A stretch of DNA of 64,000 bases from Streptomyces sp. H27-H5 (lineage in GTDB: Bacteria > Actinomycetota > Actinomycetes > Streptomycetales > Streptomycetaceae): contig NZ_JAPNLK010000051.1 of assembly GCF_026627505.1 (NCBI RefSeq), positions 1 through 64,000 of the forward strand, given 5' to 3'. The notes beneath the pieces are model-generated. The model was not told the DNA's origin and ran no database searches. It was given only the letters and a program-made list of their open reading frames with translations. This document shows, piece by piece, positions 42,562 to 51,401 of the stretch. The translations under genes were made by a program, and so were the position numbers. Positions within the stretch are counted from its first letter, which is position 1. The number at the start of each line of letters is the position of its first letter.

Positions 42562-43359
42562 TCAGCGCGCGGCGCCGAAGTCCTGCGTCCAGTACGAGTT
42601 CGGCTCGGCGAGGCCGACGCCGATCTCCTTGAACGCGCAGTTGAGGATGTTCTCCCGGTGTCCGGGGCTGTTCATCCAGCCGTTCATGACCTGCTCGGGC
42701 GTGCTGTAGCCGTAGGCGACGTTCTCGCCGTAGGTCATCCAGCTGTAGCCGGCGCGGGTGATGCGCGCGCCCGGGTCCGAGCCGTCGGAGCCGGTGTGCG
42801 ACATGTTGGAGTTCGCGGCCATGTCCTTGCTGTGGTTCAACGCGGCGGTCGTCAACTTCGCATTGACGGTGAGCGCGGAGCAGCCGGCCTTGGCGCGCTC
42901 CTGGTTGACGAGGGCCACCACCTCGGCGGCCGGACCGGAGGACGGCGCGGTCGGGCTGGTCGGCTCCGTCGTGGCGACGGGGGCCGGCGGGGTGACCGGA
43001 GACGGCTGCGACGGCCTCTCGGGCTTCGTCGCCGTGGGGGGCTTCTTCGCGCCGGTCGACGGCTTCGTCTTGTGCGTACGGTGCGTGGCCGGGGTGGTCG
43101 GCGTGGAGGGCGCCGACGGTTCGATCGTCGCGATCGGAGTGCTCGTGTCGCCCGCCAGGTTCTGGAGCGACGCGTCGGGGGTGGGGGCACTGGTGGTGGG
43201 GACACTGTGGGAGGGGCGCACGTGCCGGCCGGTGGCGGTTGCCGCACCCGACTCCTGGGTGTCCAGGCACGCCATGGCGGCGGTGGGTATGCCCACGATG
43301 CCCAGGGTGACGGCGGCGATCGATATTTTCTTGTAGTGCGTCCTCTTACGGTGCTTCAT
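42562..43359 (-). CDS. Secreted CAP/SCP-domain protein
   Basis: This 265-residue protein has a signal peptide (residues 1-31), a long Thr/Pro/Ser-rich linker (35-140), and a C-terminal CAP domain with VNQERAKAGCSALTVN, HSKDMA, MSHTGSDG, YGENVA, MNSPGHRENIL and CAF. Two cysteines probably form a disulfide. CAP proteins of this bacterial type are extracellular and their activity is unknown. ATG 43359 follows a leader of at least 100 nt that can form several stems. It is divergent from a Nep1-like gene. Confidence 0.85.
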   Translation of the reverse strand: MKHRKRTHYKKISIAAVTLGIVGIPTAAMACLDTQESGAATATGRHVRPSHSVPTTSAPTPDASLQNLAGDTSTPIATIEPSAPSTPTTPATHRTHKTKPSTGAKKPPTATKPERPSQPSPVTPPAPVATTEPTSPTAPSSGPAAEVVALVNQERAKAGCSALTVNAKLTTAALNHSKDMAANSNMSHTGSDGSDPGARITRAGYSWMTYGENVAYGYSTPEQVMNGWMNSPGHRENILNCAFKEIGVGLAEPNSYWTQDFGAAR

Positions 43360-43652
43360 GCGTGACCTCACTTGGTTTCTGCGAAGCGTCCTGCGCCTGA
43401 GCTGCTGGAGCGCCGGGCGGGCCGCCATTCTTAGAAGCCCCGTACAGGGCTGGCAAGTCTCGGCGTCGGCTCGCACGCCGGCGCCGATCACCGGGCTTGA
43501 AAAGGATGCGCAGTCGTGCTGCCCGGCCGGTCCACGCGATGCGCGAGACGGGTGACGTCTCATCAGAATCCCGCCAGACAGGGCCGATCGCCCCCTCCCG
43601 TCTCACCTGCCGATTCGCCCATTTCGGTGGAGAGGGGAATGTCGATCCCCAA

Positions 43653-43674
43653 CGGACAAATGTCGATATGTCCG
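43653..43674. promoter_or_regulatory. Dyad CGGACA-N10-TGTCCG
   Basis: Six-bp perfect arms lie in the CAP/NLP divergent region, with a nearby direct repeat of ATGTCGAT. This is a plausible regulator site of unknown identity. Confidence 0.35.
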
Positions 43675-43719
43675 GGAGGTGGTAGCGGACGTAATGGTTC
43701 CGTGATCTCTCTGCGCCCC

Positions 43720-43733
43720 GTGACTCATGTCAC
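43720..43733. promoter_or_regulatory. Dyad GTGAC-N4-GTCAC
   Basis: A perfect 5-4-5 palindrome recalls BldD-type half sites, but the spacing is one base short of the BldD consensus as I remember it. Confidence 0.35.
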
Positions 43734-44098
43734 TGTTTCGAGCGGAACCACGCGCCGTTCGGCGGCCGCACGCCACGCCCGCGCCCGTGCGCGTCGGTCC
43801 GGTCGCCGGATCGGCGGAGACGACTTTCGGGCCAGGTCCGCTCCGGCGTCGACGGCTGTCCCATGGGTCGAGGGTCGCCGACGTCCGGCCGGTCGCCCGT
43901 GCGGCAGGCCGGACGTCGGCACGGGGCGGTCCCAACTCGCCCTGTGTATCGACGTGTTGCGTGCCCCGGTGGGCGGTGAACACCTGTTGTCGGGACCCTT
44001 GCTGTGCCGTCGAGGTTCGCCAATGATGCTCCCGGCGCGCCGACCGACAGGGTCGGGAGCCACGCGCCACTCCCGAACCGAACGGCCGGAGGCCTGTT

Positions 44099-44866
44099 GT
44101 GCGGACCAGTCATCACATTCGGAGATCATCCGTCGTCGTCGGCACCGCCCTCGCGCTGGTCCTCGCCGTCGCCCAGACGGCCTTCGCGGCTCCGCCCCCG
44201 GCACTCCCCACCAACGCCGAGGCCGTCGAGCTGACCTTCCAGCCGGCCTTCGACTACGACACGGACGGCTGCTACCCGACACCCGCCATAGGGCCGACCG
44301 GAGTCCTGAACGGCGGCCTCAACCCCAGCGGCGCCCTCAACGGCAACTGCCGCGACGCCTCGGACCTCGCCAACACCAACAGCTACTCCCGCGCCAAGTG
44401 CAACAACGGGTGGTGCGCCGTGGTGTACGCGCTGTACTTCGAGAAGGACCAGGCCATACCCGGCATCGGGCTCGGCGGTCACCGTCACGACTGGGAACAC
44501 GTCGTGGTGTGGATCCAGAACGACGAGGCGAAGTACGTGGCGACCTCGGCCCACGGCGACTTCAACCTCCACACGCGCGACCAGATCCGCTGGGACGGCA
44601 CCCACGCCAAGGTCGTCTACCACAAGGACGGCGTGGGAACCCACTGCTTCCGCGCCGCGAACACGAACGACGAGCCGCCCGAGAACCACCGCGGCACCTG
44701 GCAGTTCCCCGCGCTCGTCGGCTGGTCGGGCTACCCGGCGACGCTGCGGGACAAGCTCAGCCAGGCCGACTTCGGCAGCGCGCACTTCGGCTTGAAGGAC
44801 GACTCCTTCGCGTCCCACCTCGCGAAGGCCAAGCCGGCGGGCATCCCCTTCGACCCGTACCAGTAG
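44099..44866 (+). CDS. Nep1-like (NPP1) secreted protein
   Basis: This 255-residue exported protein has a signal peptide (cleavage near FAAPP, residue 31) and the NLP signature heptapeptide GHRHDWE (near residue 127), which binds the metal ion needed for membrane damage in toxic NLPs. Cysteines near DGCYP and NGNC fit the conserved disulfide. In microbes, NLPs can disrupt plant membranes or act as elicitors, and many are non-toxic. The GTG at 44099 has GGAGG with six-base spacing. Confidence 0.85.
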   Translation: MRTSHHIRRSSVVVGTALALVLAVAQTAFAAPPPALPTNAEAVELTFQPAFDYDTDGCYPTPAIGPTGVLNGGLNPSGALNGNCRDASDLANTNSYSRAKCNNGWCAVVYALYFEKDQAIPGIGLGGHRHDWEHVVVWIQNDEAKYVATSAHGDFNLHTRDQIRWDGTHAKVVYHKDGVGTHCFRAANTNDEPPENHRGTWQFPALVGWSGYPATLRDKLSQADFGSAHFGLKDDSFASHLAKAKPAGIPFDPYQ

Positions 44867-44869
44867 ACG

Positions 44870-44888
44870 CGCCGGGGGACGCCCGGCG
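44870..44888 (+). terminator. Hairpin after the NLP gene
   Basis: Arms CGCCGGG/CCCGGCG with a five-base loop start 4 bp after the stop. Confidence 0.55.
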
Positions 44889-45014
44889 ACGAAAGCCGCA
44901 ACAGGCTCGGCGATGCGGGCCGGCGCAGGCTCGGCGGCTCGGCGGCGGCAAGGGCCGCAACAGGCCCGACGAGGAACGCCGCGCCGTCCCGGCCGCCCCC
45001 CGACCTTCACGGCC

Positions 45015-45746
45015 TCACGGCCGCGGTGACGACACGGGGCGCCGCGCGGCCTCCACGGGCACGCCCGCCGGGCTGTTGTGGGCCGGCGCGGTGCGGCCGA
45101 AGTCGACGGAGGTGAAGCGCCCGCGCAACGCGCGGTCGAGGACCACCAACGACGCGGCTCCGGCCAACCCGCGCGGGACCGGCACGGGCCCGCCCGGCCT
45201 CGGCGGCAGCCGCCGGGGCACCTCCAGCCCCAGGAACAGCCGCTCCAACCGTCGATGGTGCCGGGCGAAGACCCGCGCCGGCGCCCACCGGCCGCGGGCC
45301 TCCTGGCCCGCGAGCGCGTCGGCGGCGGACACGGCCAGCATCACCACGTGGAGTTCACGGCCGTCCCGCGCCGCCGACCGCGCCAGCCAGCGGCGGATCC
45401 AGGGCCGGCTCTCGCAGTCGTGGACCAGCAGCGGCCTGCCCGTGCCGAGGGCCTCGTGCAGTCGCCGTACGTACTCGACCCGGGCCCACGGCCGGTACAC
45501 GGCGTAGGGCAGGCGGGCCGGCACCCGGGCCCGGCAGGCCTCGCGGACGTCACGGGGATCGACCGTGAGCGTGCCGGGGGACCAGTTGCGCAACAGGGTG
45601 CTCTTGCCGCTGCCCGGCAGACCCGATATGACCACCACCGCACCCGGGGGATAGGACAGGCGGTCCGCTCCCACGTCACGCCCCCGCAGGTCCACCAGAC
45701 CGCGCGGCCGCAATGCCGCCGCGTCCGCCTGTTCCATGCCGCTCAT
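45015..45746 (-). CDS. P-loop kinase-like ATPase (AAA/zeta-like)
   Basis: This 243-residue protein has a Walker A motif GLPGSGKST (near residue 42) and a short kinase-like core (DPRDVREACR, LVHDCESRPW) resembling zeta-toxin or polynucleotide-kinase-type phosphotransferases. The C-terminal 50 residues are Pro/Arg-rich. The substrate is unknown. ATG 45746 is used, with an in-frame ATG nine bases later as alternative. No antitoxin gene is adjacent, so a toxin-antitoxin role is not supported. Confidence 0.65.
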   Translation of the reverse strand: MSGMEQADAAALRPRGLVDLRGRDVGADRLSYPPGAVVVISGLPGSGKSTLLRNWSPGTLTVDPRDVREACRARVPARLPYAVYRPWARVEYVRRLHEALGTGRPLLVHDCESRPWIRRWLARSAARDGRELHVVMLAVSAADALAGQEARGRWAPARVFARHHRRLERLFLGLEVPRRLPPRPGGPVPVPRGLAGAASLVVLDRALRGRFTSVDFGRTAPAHNSPAGVPVEAARRPVSSPRP

Positions 45747-45842
45747 GTGGGCCCGCCCCTCGCTCCGTACGACGCCCCCGTCGGCCCGCGGGTCGACGGC
45801 GGGCAGGGACTCTGTCCACGAGGTCGCGCGGTCGCCTTCGGT

Positions 45843-45880
45843 CGACGGAGCCGTGGAAGTACGACGGAGCCGTGGAAGAA
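45843..45880. repeat. Two tandem 19-bp repeats
   Basis: CGACGGAGCCGTGGAAGTA and a copy with one change lie in the gap upstream of the P-loop kinase gene. Confidence 0.8.
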
Positions 45881-45953
45881 CGTCAGGACGGGGATTCACC
45901 GGCAGACGCTACCCCGGTGCGGAATCGGACCCGCCGGGGGGATCGACAAGCAG

Positions 45954-46007
45954 AGATGCGCCTCGCGGGCCGCCCCGTCGTGACGGAACGGCCCGCGAGG
46001 CGCATCT
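45954..46007 (-). terminator. Terminator of the CBS membrane-protein operon
   Basis: Perfect 19-bp arms (45954-45972, 45989-46007) with a 16-nt loop lie 42 bp past the stop at 46049. Confidence 0.75.
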
Positions 46008-46048
46008 GCCGCCGGCCGACGCCACGAGGCGCCGGCCGACGGGCTGCG

Positions 46049-47077
46049 TCAGGCGTCGCCTTCGTGCGTGGCCGCGCCGACGAGTTCCTCCAAGAGGTCC
46101 TCCATGGTGACGAAGCCGAGGACCTCGCCCTCGCCACCGGTGACGGCGGCCAGGTGGGTGCCGGCGTCCCGCATGGCCGTCATCGTGTCGTCCATCGGGG
46201 TACCGAGGGAGACCTTGACGATCGGGTGCAGCGCCCCGCGGGGGAATGGCGCCGCGCGGTCGAGCGCCGCGAGGGCGTCCTTGATGTGGAGGTAGCCGAG
46301 GATCGCCCCGCCGGGGCCGGTGACGGGCAGGCGGGAGTAGCCGTACTCGGCCGCGATGCGCTCCAGCCCGCGAGGGGTGATCTCGTGCCCCACGGTGACC
46401 GTGTCGCCGAGCGGCACCATCACCTCGCCGACGGCTCGCCTTCCGAGTTCGAGGGCGTCGCGGAGGCGTTCTCCGTCCTCGGGGTCGATGAGTCCGGCGG
46501 CGCTGGAGTCCTTGATCAGCCGGGCGAGCTCGTCGTCGTTGAACACGGAGGCGATCTCGTCCTTCGGCTCGACCTTGAGCAGCCGCAGCAGTGTGTTGGC
46601 GAAGGCGTTGATGCCGAAGACGAACGGACGGAGCGCCCGGGTGAGGGTGACGAGGGGCGGCCCGAGCAGGAGCGCGGTCGGCGCGGGCGCGGCGAGCGCG
46701 ATGTTCTTGGGGACCATCTCGCCGATCAACATGTGCAGGTACGTCGCCGCGGTCAGCGCGATGACGAACGCGATCGGGTGGATCAGACCCTCGGGGATGC
46801 CGATGGCCTCGAAGGGCGGTTCCAGCAGGTGCGCGATGGCGGGCTCGGCAACCGCACCCAGGACCAGCGACGAGACCGTGATGCCGAGCTGGGCGGTGGC
46901 CATCATCGCCGAGAGGTGTTCGAGCGCCCACAGGGTGCTCTTCGCCCGCCGGTCGCCCTTGAGCGCCGCCGGTTCGATCTGACTGCGGCGCACCGAGATC
47001 AGCGCGAACTCGGCGCCGACGAAGAAGGCGTTGGTGACGAGGGTGAACGCGCCGATCAACAGCTGGATCGCGGTCAT
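46049..47077 (-). CDS. CNNM/hemolysin-family membrane protein with CBS pair
   Basis: This 342-residue protein has a DUF21/CNNM membrane domain (about four helices in residues 1-150, with GEMVPKNIAL) and two CBS domains (about 195-335). It lacks the C-terminal CorC_HlyC domain of its partner. CNNM/CorC proteins are linked to Mg or Co efflux. Its ATG overlaps the upstream paralogue's stop by 4 nt, so the two are probably made together and may form a complex. Confidence 0.85.
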   Translation of the reverse strand: MTAIQLLIGAFTLVTNAFFVGAEFALISVRRSQIEPAALKGDRRAKSTLWALEHLSAMMATAQLGITVSSLVLGAVAEPAIAHLLEPPFEAIGIPEGLIHPIAFVIALTAATYLHMLIGEMVPKNIALAAPAPTALLLGPPLVTLTRALRPFVFGINAFANTLLRLLKVEPKDEIASVFNDDELARLIKDSSAAGLIDPEDGERLRDALELGRRAVGEVMVPLGDTVTVGHEITPRGLERIAAEYGYSRLPVTGPGGAILGYLHIKDALAALDRAAPFPRGALHPIVKVSLGTPMDDTMTAMRDAGTHLAAVTGGEGEVLGFVTMEDLLEELVGAATHEGDA

Positions 47078-48405
47078 CGGCTCTGCTCCTGGTCAACGAC
47101 GGAATCGGCGGGCGCGAGGATCGAAACCCGGTCGGCCCGGTGATGGTCTATGTCGAGGACGGCCAGCTCCCAGCCGTCCAACCTGACGATGTCCCCCTCG
47201 ACGGGGATGCGCTCCAACACGGAGGCGAGGAGGCCGGCGACCGTCTCGTAGGGACCCTCGGGGACGTCGAAGCCGATCTCCTCCAGCTCGTCGACACGGA
47301 TGCCGCCGTCCACCTCCCAGGTGCGTCGGCCGTCCTCGTCCGGTCCCTCGATGAGCGCGGGGACCTCGACGGGGTCGTGCTCGTCGCGAACCTCGCCGAC
47401 GACCTCCTCGACGATGTCCTCGACCGTCGCGACGCCCGCGGTGCCGCCGTACTCGTCGATGATCACGGCCATGGTGCGGGCCTTGCGCAGCCGTCCCAGG
47501 AGCGTGTCGACCGGCAGGGAGTGCGGCACCAGCAATGCGGAGGTCATCAGGTCGGTGACCGGGGTGCTGCCGCGCTCGTCCTCGTCCAGGGCCAACACGT
47601 CACGGATGTGGAGCGTGCCGATGACCTCGTCCAGCGTGTCGCGGTAGACGGGGAAGCGGGAGATGCCGGTGGCCAGGGTCAGCCGCGCGGCGTCGGTGGC
47701 CGTCGCGCGGGCTTCCAGTGCCCGGACGTCCACGCGCGGGGTCATCACGTTCTCCGCGGTCAGCTCGGCCAGGTGCAGGGTCTTGACGAACAGCTCTGCC
47801 GAGTCGGCCTCGATCGCGCCCGCCCGGGCGGAGTGCTGGACCAGGGCGACCAGTTCCTCCGGGGTGCGGGCGGAAGCCAGCTCCTCGGCGGGCTCCAGGC
47901 CGAAGCGCCGCACGAGACGGTTCGCGGCGTTGTTCAGGTGCCGGATGAGCGGGGCGAACGCGGCGGTGAACGCCCGCTGGGGTCCGGCGACGACCTTCGC
48001 GACGGCGAGCGGGCGGGCGATCGCCCAGTTCTTCGGTACGAGTTCGCCGACCACCATCAACACCACCGTCGACAGGGCCACGCCCAACAGGGTCGCGGTG
48101 GTCGACACGGCGCCGGCGGGCAGGCCGGCCGCTTCGAGGGGCCCCCGCAGCAGCGCGGAGACGGCCGGCTCGGCCAGCATGCCGATGACCAGCGAGGTCA
48201 CAGTGATGCCCAGCTGGGCGCCGGAGAGCTGGAAGGTGAGGCGCTTGGCGGCTTTCAAGGCGTTTTCGGCGCCGCGCTCGCCCGCCGCGACGGCGCGGTC
48301 GAGCTCACTGCGCTCGACGGTGGTGAGCGAGAACTCGGCGGCGACGAACACCGCGCACGCCAGCGTCAGCGCGAGGGCCAGGAGCAGCAGCAGGACCTGG
48401 GTCAC
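47074..48405 (-). CDS. CNNM/CorC-family membrane protein with CBS pair and CorC_HlyC domain
   Basis: This 443-residue protein has a DUF21 membrane domain (residues 1-150, VGELVPKNWAIA), two CBS domains (about 200-330, including MTPRVDV and IDEYGGTAGVATVEDIVEE), and a C-terminal transporter-associated CorC_HlyC domain (about 350-430). Family members regulate or carry magnesium or cobalt efflux. The start is GTG with GGGGGTGG upstream. It is first of a two-gene operon with a shorter paralogue. Confidence 0.85.
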   Translation of the reverse strand: MTQVLLLLLALALTLACAVFVAAEFSLTTVERSELDRAVAAGERGAENALKAAKRLTFQLSGAQLGITVTSLVIGMLAEPAVSALLRGPLEAAGLPAGAVSTTATLLGVALSTVVLMVVGELVPKNWAIARPLAVAKVVAGPQRAFTAAFAPLIRHLNNAANRLVRRFGLEPAEELASARTPEELVALVQHSARAGAIEADSAELFVKTLHLAELTAENVMTPRVDVRALEARATATDAARLTLATGISRFPVYRDTLDEVIGTLHIRDVLALDEDERGSTPVTDLMTSALLVPHSLPVDTLLGRLRKARTMAVIIDEYGGTAGVATVEDIVEEVVGEVRDEHDPVEVPALIEGPDEDGRRTWEVDGGIRVDELEEIGFDVPEGPYETVAGLLASVLERIPVEGDIVRLDGWELAVLDIDHHRADRVSILAPADSVVDQEQSR

Positions 48406-48656
48406 CGTGCCACCCCCGCTCCCGGGCTGAGAATCCGCGGGCAGGACGTGGCACGGCTCGGACTGGGAGGTTCACCCATCGCGGGTCTGCTGCTCCTTCT
48501 TCTTCATCGGTCTTCAACGGGGCGTGCTCGGGCTTCATCGGGGGTCATGCGGTCGGACTGCTCGCGGTGATCGCCGGCGAGCCCACCCGGCGGGGACACC
48601 CAGCCCCCATGGTAAAGGATCAGCAAAGGGGTCGGTCCGGGTGTCCGCGCCCATGC

Positions 48657-48674
48657 TTCTACAGCTTTGTAGAA
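48657..48674. promoter_or_regulatory. Palindrome TTCTACA-N4-TGTAGAA
   Basis: Seven-bp perfect arms form an AT-rich site unusual for this DNA, about 250 bp upstream of the CNNM/CorC operon. The inner TACA/TGTA recalls BlaI/CopY-type operators, but their usual spacer is two bases, not four. Confidence 0.4.
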
Positions 48675-48717
48675 AACGCGAGGGGTGATCGCCACGATCG
48701 GACGGGCGATCGCCGGA

Positions 48718-49083
48718 TCATGCCTCGACGTGCCCGCCAGGGGTCGGCTCGTCCTTGCGGTGGGAGGAGGTCACGCGGAACAGTCGCGGCTGGATGTCGG
48801 TCGCGAGGGCGGACGCCGCCTTCATGTGGGCGCGGGCCTCGGGGTCGGCCAGCACCGCGTGATAGTGCTCCTCGGACTCCCACTGGGCGTAGTTGATCAC
48901 GCGTCGCCCGTCCTGGCTGGCGTGGAAGGTGGCGCTGACGAAGCCCGGACGGTGCTTCATCGTCTCCTCGGTGGCGCGCGCCAGCAGGTCGGTCAGCTCC
49001 TGCTGGCGCTCGGGGGCGACCGTGAAGACGTTGATCAGCGTCGTCACGGGACGGGTCGAGTCGATGTTCGCGATAACGGTCAT
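48718..49083 (-). CDS. Antibiotic biosynthesis monooxygenase-domain protein
   Basis: This 121-residue protein has a single ABM fold (LINVFTVAPERQQELTDLL, FVSATFHASQDG, NYAQWESEEHY), as in small cofactor-free monooxygenases or heme-degrading-like proteins. The actual substrate is unknown, and the ABM label does not imply antibiotic synthesis here. ATG 49083 is preceded by GGAAG. It lies behind a tetR-type gene on the same strand. Confidence 0.75.
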   Translation of the reverse strand: MTVIANIDSTRPVTTLINVFTVAPERQQELTDLLARATEETMKHRPGFVSATFHASQDGRRVINYAQWESEEHYHAVLADPEARAHMKAASALATDIQPRLFRVTSSHRKDEPTPGGHVEA

Positions 49084-49192
49084 GGGGCCAATCTTCCGTG
49101 CGGGGAGCCGTTGTTGCCTCCCGTCGCGCGCGTTTCCCCGATCGAATGCCGCGGCGGTCCGCCGGTGGTCGGTGCTCCGCGTGGCGCCGGCG

Positions 49193-49900
49193 TCACCGTC
49201 CACCTGCGGCCAGCCGCGCCGCCGCGCTCTCCAGCAGCATCTCCAGCGCGACCGGATACGCGCTGTCCGCCATCCGTGCCGCCAGCAGCCCCGCCGTGGC
49301 AGCGATGTGCGGGTAACGGTCCGCGGGCAGGGCCGCGTACGTCGTCTCCCACATCGCCTCGTCCGCCGACCGGTCCTCCTCGGCCAGCGCCAGGGCCCCG
49401 GCGTCCAGCGCGGAGAAGGCCAGGCTCTGGTCGATGAACGCGTGATAGATCCGCACGGCCGCCGGATCCTCGAAACCGGCCGTCCGCAGGACTCCCAGCA
49501 CCGCCTCGTCCGCGGCGATCTCCCGGGGCCGTCCGCTCACCCGGCTCGCGGTCAGCACCGCCGCCTGCGGATGTGCCAGGTACGCACGGTGGATCCGCAG
49601 CCCCAGCTCGCGCAGGTCGGCCCGCCAGTCCCCGCCGGCGACCCAGCCGTCCAGCGCCCGCCCGATCAGCTCCTCGCCGATCGCCCGGGTCAGCTCGTCC
49701 ATGCCCGTGAAGTACCGGTACAACGTGCTCGGATCGGCGCCGAGCGCCGCCCCCAACCTGCGCGCGCTCAGCCCCGCGCTGCCGTGCTCACGCAGCATCC
49801 GCAGCGCCGTCTCCACGATCAGCCGCTCTGACAACACCGTTCCCGTGCGCGTCGGACGCCGTCGCCTGCGCCCCTCCTCGGGCACCACCTGCTTGGCCAC
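49193..49900 (-). CDS. TetR-family regulator
   Basis: This 235-residue regulator has a TetR helix-turn-helix (SARRLGAALGADPSTLYRYF) near residue 60 after a basic RRRRRPTR stretch, and a helical ligand domain. GTG 49900 is favoured because GGAGGAG is well placed; GTG 49918 is upstream. It is divergent from a saccharopine-dehydrogenase-like gene 136 bp away, its probable target. Confidence 0.85.
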   Translation of the reverse strand: MAKQVVPEEGRRRRRPTRTGTVLSERLIVETALRMLREHGSAGLSARRLGAALGADPSTLYRYFTGMDELTRAIGEELIGRALDGWVAGGDWRADLRELGLRIHRAYLAHPQAAVLTASRVSGRPREIAADEAVLGVLRTAGFEDPAAVRIYHAFIDQSLAFSALDAGALALAEEDRSADEAMWETTYAALPADRYPHIAATAGLLAARMADSAYPVALEMLLESAAARLAAGGR

Positions 49901-49944
49901 GATCGACTCCTCCTCCACCCATGCGCACCCTTACGCCAACACCA

Positions 49945-49973
49945 TTGACGTTACCTCGGCGGCGCGGGTTTGA
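49945..49973 (+). promoter_or_regulatory. Possible promoter of the saccharopine-dehydrogenase-like gene
   Basis: TTGACG at 49945-49950 and GTTTGA at 49968-49973 have 17-bp spacing. The -10 is weak, so support is modest. Confidence 0.25.
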
Positions 49974-50036
49974 TCCCCCGAGGGAAGGCCTTGATGCCGT
50001 CCTCCACCCCTCCCCACCCGCAAGAAGGGTCTGACC

Positions 50037-51257
50037 ATGCGCGTCCTCCTGATGGGTGCCGGCGGCGTCGGCACCGCGATCTCCCGGATCGCCGCCCGCC
50101 GCACGTTCCTCACCCACGTCACCGTCGCCGACTACGACCTCTCCCGCGCCGAGGCGGCCGTCGCCGCCCTCGACCCGGCCGAGACCCGTTTCGACGCCGT
50201 CCGGGCCAATGCCTCCGACGAGGCCGCCGTGACCGCCCTGCTCTCCTCCGGCGGCTACGACGTCCTGCTCAACGCCACCGATCCGCGGTTCGTGATGCCC
50301 CTGTTCCGGGCAGCCCTCGGCGCCGGCACGCACTACCTGGACATGGCCATGTCCCTGTCGTACCCGGACCCGGACCGCCCCTACGAGCGGTGCGGCGTAC
50401 GCCTCGGTGACGCCCAGTTCGAGCTGGCCGACGCGTGGCGCACGGCGGACCGTCTCGCCCTGGTCGGCATGGGCGTCGAACCCGGCCTGTCGGACGTCTT
50501 CGCCCGCCACGCCGCGGACGAGCTCTTCGACGAGATCGAGGAACTCGGGGTCCGCGACGGCGCGAACCTCACCGTCGACGGATACGAGTTCGCCCCCTCC
50601 TTCAACATCTGGACCACCATCGAGGAATGCCTCAACCCGCCCGTGGTGTACGAGGAGGGGCGCGGCTGGTTCACCACCGAACCGTTCAGCGAGGCCGAGG
50701 TCTTCGACTTCCCCGAGGGCATCGGGCCCGTGGAGTGCGTCAACGTCGAGCACGAGGAGGTGCTGCTGATGCCCCGGTGGCTCAAGGCCCGGCGGGTCAC
50801 CTTCAAGTACGGCCTGGGCGAGGACTTCATCGGCAAGCTCAAGACCCTCCACGCGCTGGGCCTGGACAGCACCGAACCGGTGACCGTGCCCGGCCCGGAC
50901 GGCCCCGTCCGCGTCTCCCCCCGGGACGTGGTCGCCGCCTGCCTGCCCGACCCGGCGACCCTCGGTGACCGCATGTCCGGCAAGACCTGCGCCGGCACCT
51001 GGGTGAAGGGCACCAGGAACGGCGCCCCGCGCGAGGTGTACCTCTACCACGTCGTCGACAACGAGTGGTCCATGGGCGAGTACGGCTGCCAGGCCGTGGT
51101 CTGGCAGACGGCCGTCAACCCCGTCGTGGCCCTGGAACTCCTCGCCTCGGGCGTCTGGAAGGGCGCCGGCGTCCTGGGCCCGGAGGCCCTGCCCGCCCGC
51201 CCCTTCCTGGACCTGCTCACCGCCTACGGATCCCCGTGGGGCATGCGCGAGCAGTGA
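50037..51257 (+). CDS. Saccharopine dehydrogenase family protein
   Basis: This 406-residue NAD(P)-binding protein starts with a Rossmann motif (MGAGGVGTAIS, residues 6-16) and has the extended substrate domain of the saccharopine dehydrogenase/Lys9-like family (VGMGVEPGLSDVFARHA, YLYHVVDNEWSMGEYG). In bacteria such proteins act on amino-acid or polyamine-derived substrates, and the reaction here is not known. It lies divergent from a TetR regulator. Confidence 0.8.
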   Translation: MRVLLMGAGGVGTAISRIAARRTFLTHVTVADYDLSRAEAAVAALDPAETRFDAVRANASDEAAVTALLSSGGYDVLLNATDPRFVMPLFRAALGAGTHYLDMAMSLSYPDPDRPYERCGVRLGDAQFELADAWRTADRLALVGMGVEPGLSDVFARHAADELFDEIEELGVRDGANLTVDGYEFAPSFNIWTTIEECLNPPVVYEEGRGWFTTEPFSEAEVFDFPEGIGPVECVNVEHEEVLLMPRWLKARRVTFKYGLGEDFIGKLKTLHALGLDSTEPVTVPGPDGPVRVSPRDVVAACLPDPATLGDRMSGKTCAGTWVKGTRNGAPREVYLYHVVDNEWSMGEYGCQAVVWQTAVNPVVALELLASGVWKGAGVLGPEALPARPFLDLLTAYGSPWGMREQ

Positions 51258-51401
51258 CGGGCCGGATCGCGCACCGCACGCCGACCCTCCGCGGCCCGCC
51301 GGCCGCCACGCACCAGCCGCCACACCTCTTCGCATGGGCGCACCGGCCATGGGCACACGAGGCTCAAAGTCGTTGCCGTACAAGAGGGTTGGGGGAGACG
51401 C

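Larger units (their letters stand above)
43360..44098. other. 739-bp divergent intergenic region between CAP and NLP genes
   Basis: No gene is supported. The CAP-side 170 bp, read on the minus strand, contain an AAGCCC/GGGCTT long-range pair and an inner CGGCGT/ACGCCG hairpin. Two sharp dyads lie at 43653-43674 and 43720-43733. Confidence 0.5.

Noticed and set aside
43360..43560. Possible c-di-AMP (ydaO-type) riboswitch before the CAP-domain gene
   Set aside because: The leader is structured, but the conserved GGGGGACCCA and GAACCCGUCAGC-like blocks of that riboswitch are not present.
43720..43733. BldD box
   Set aside because: Half sites match, but the centre is one base shorter than the consensus as I recall it, so it is reported only as a dyad of unknown identity.
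48504..48695. A 63-codon minus-strand frame between the CNNM operon and the monooxygenase gene
   Set aside because: There is no clear ribosome site or recognisable domain, and it contains the palindrome region. I treat it as non-coding.
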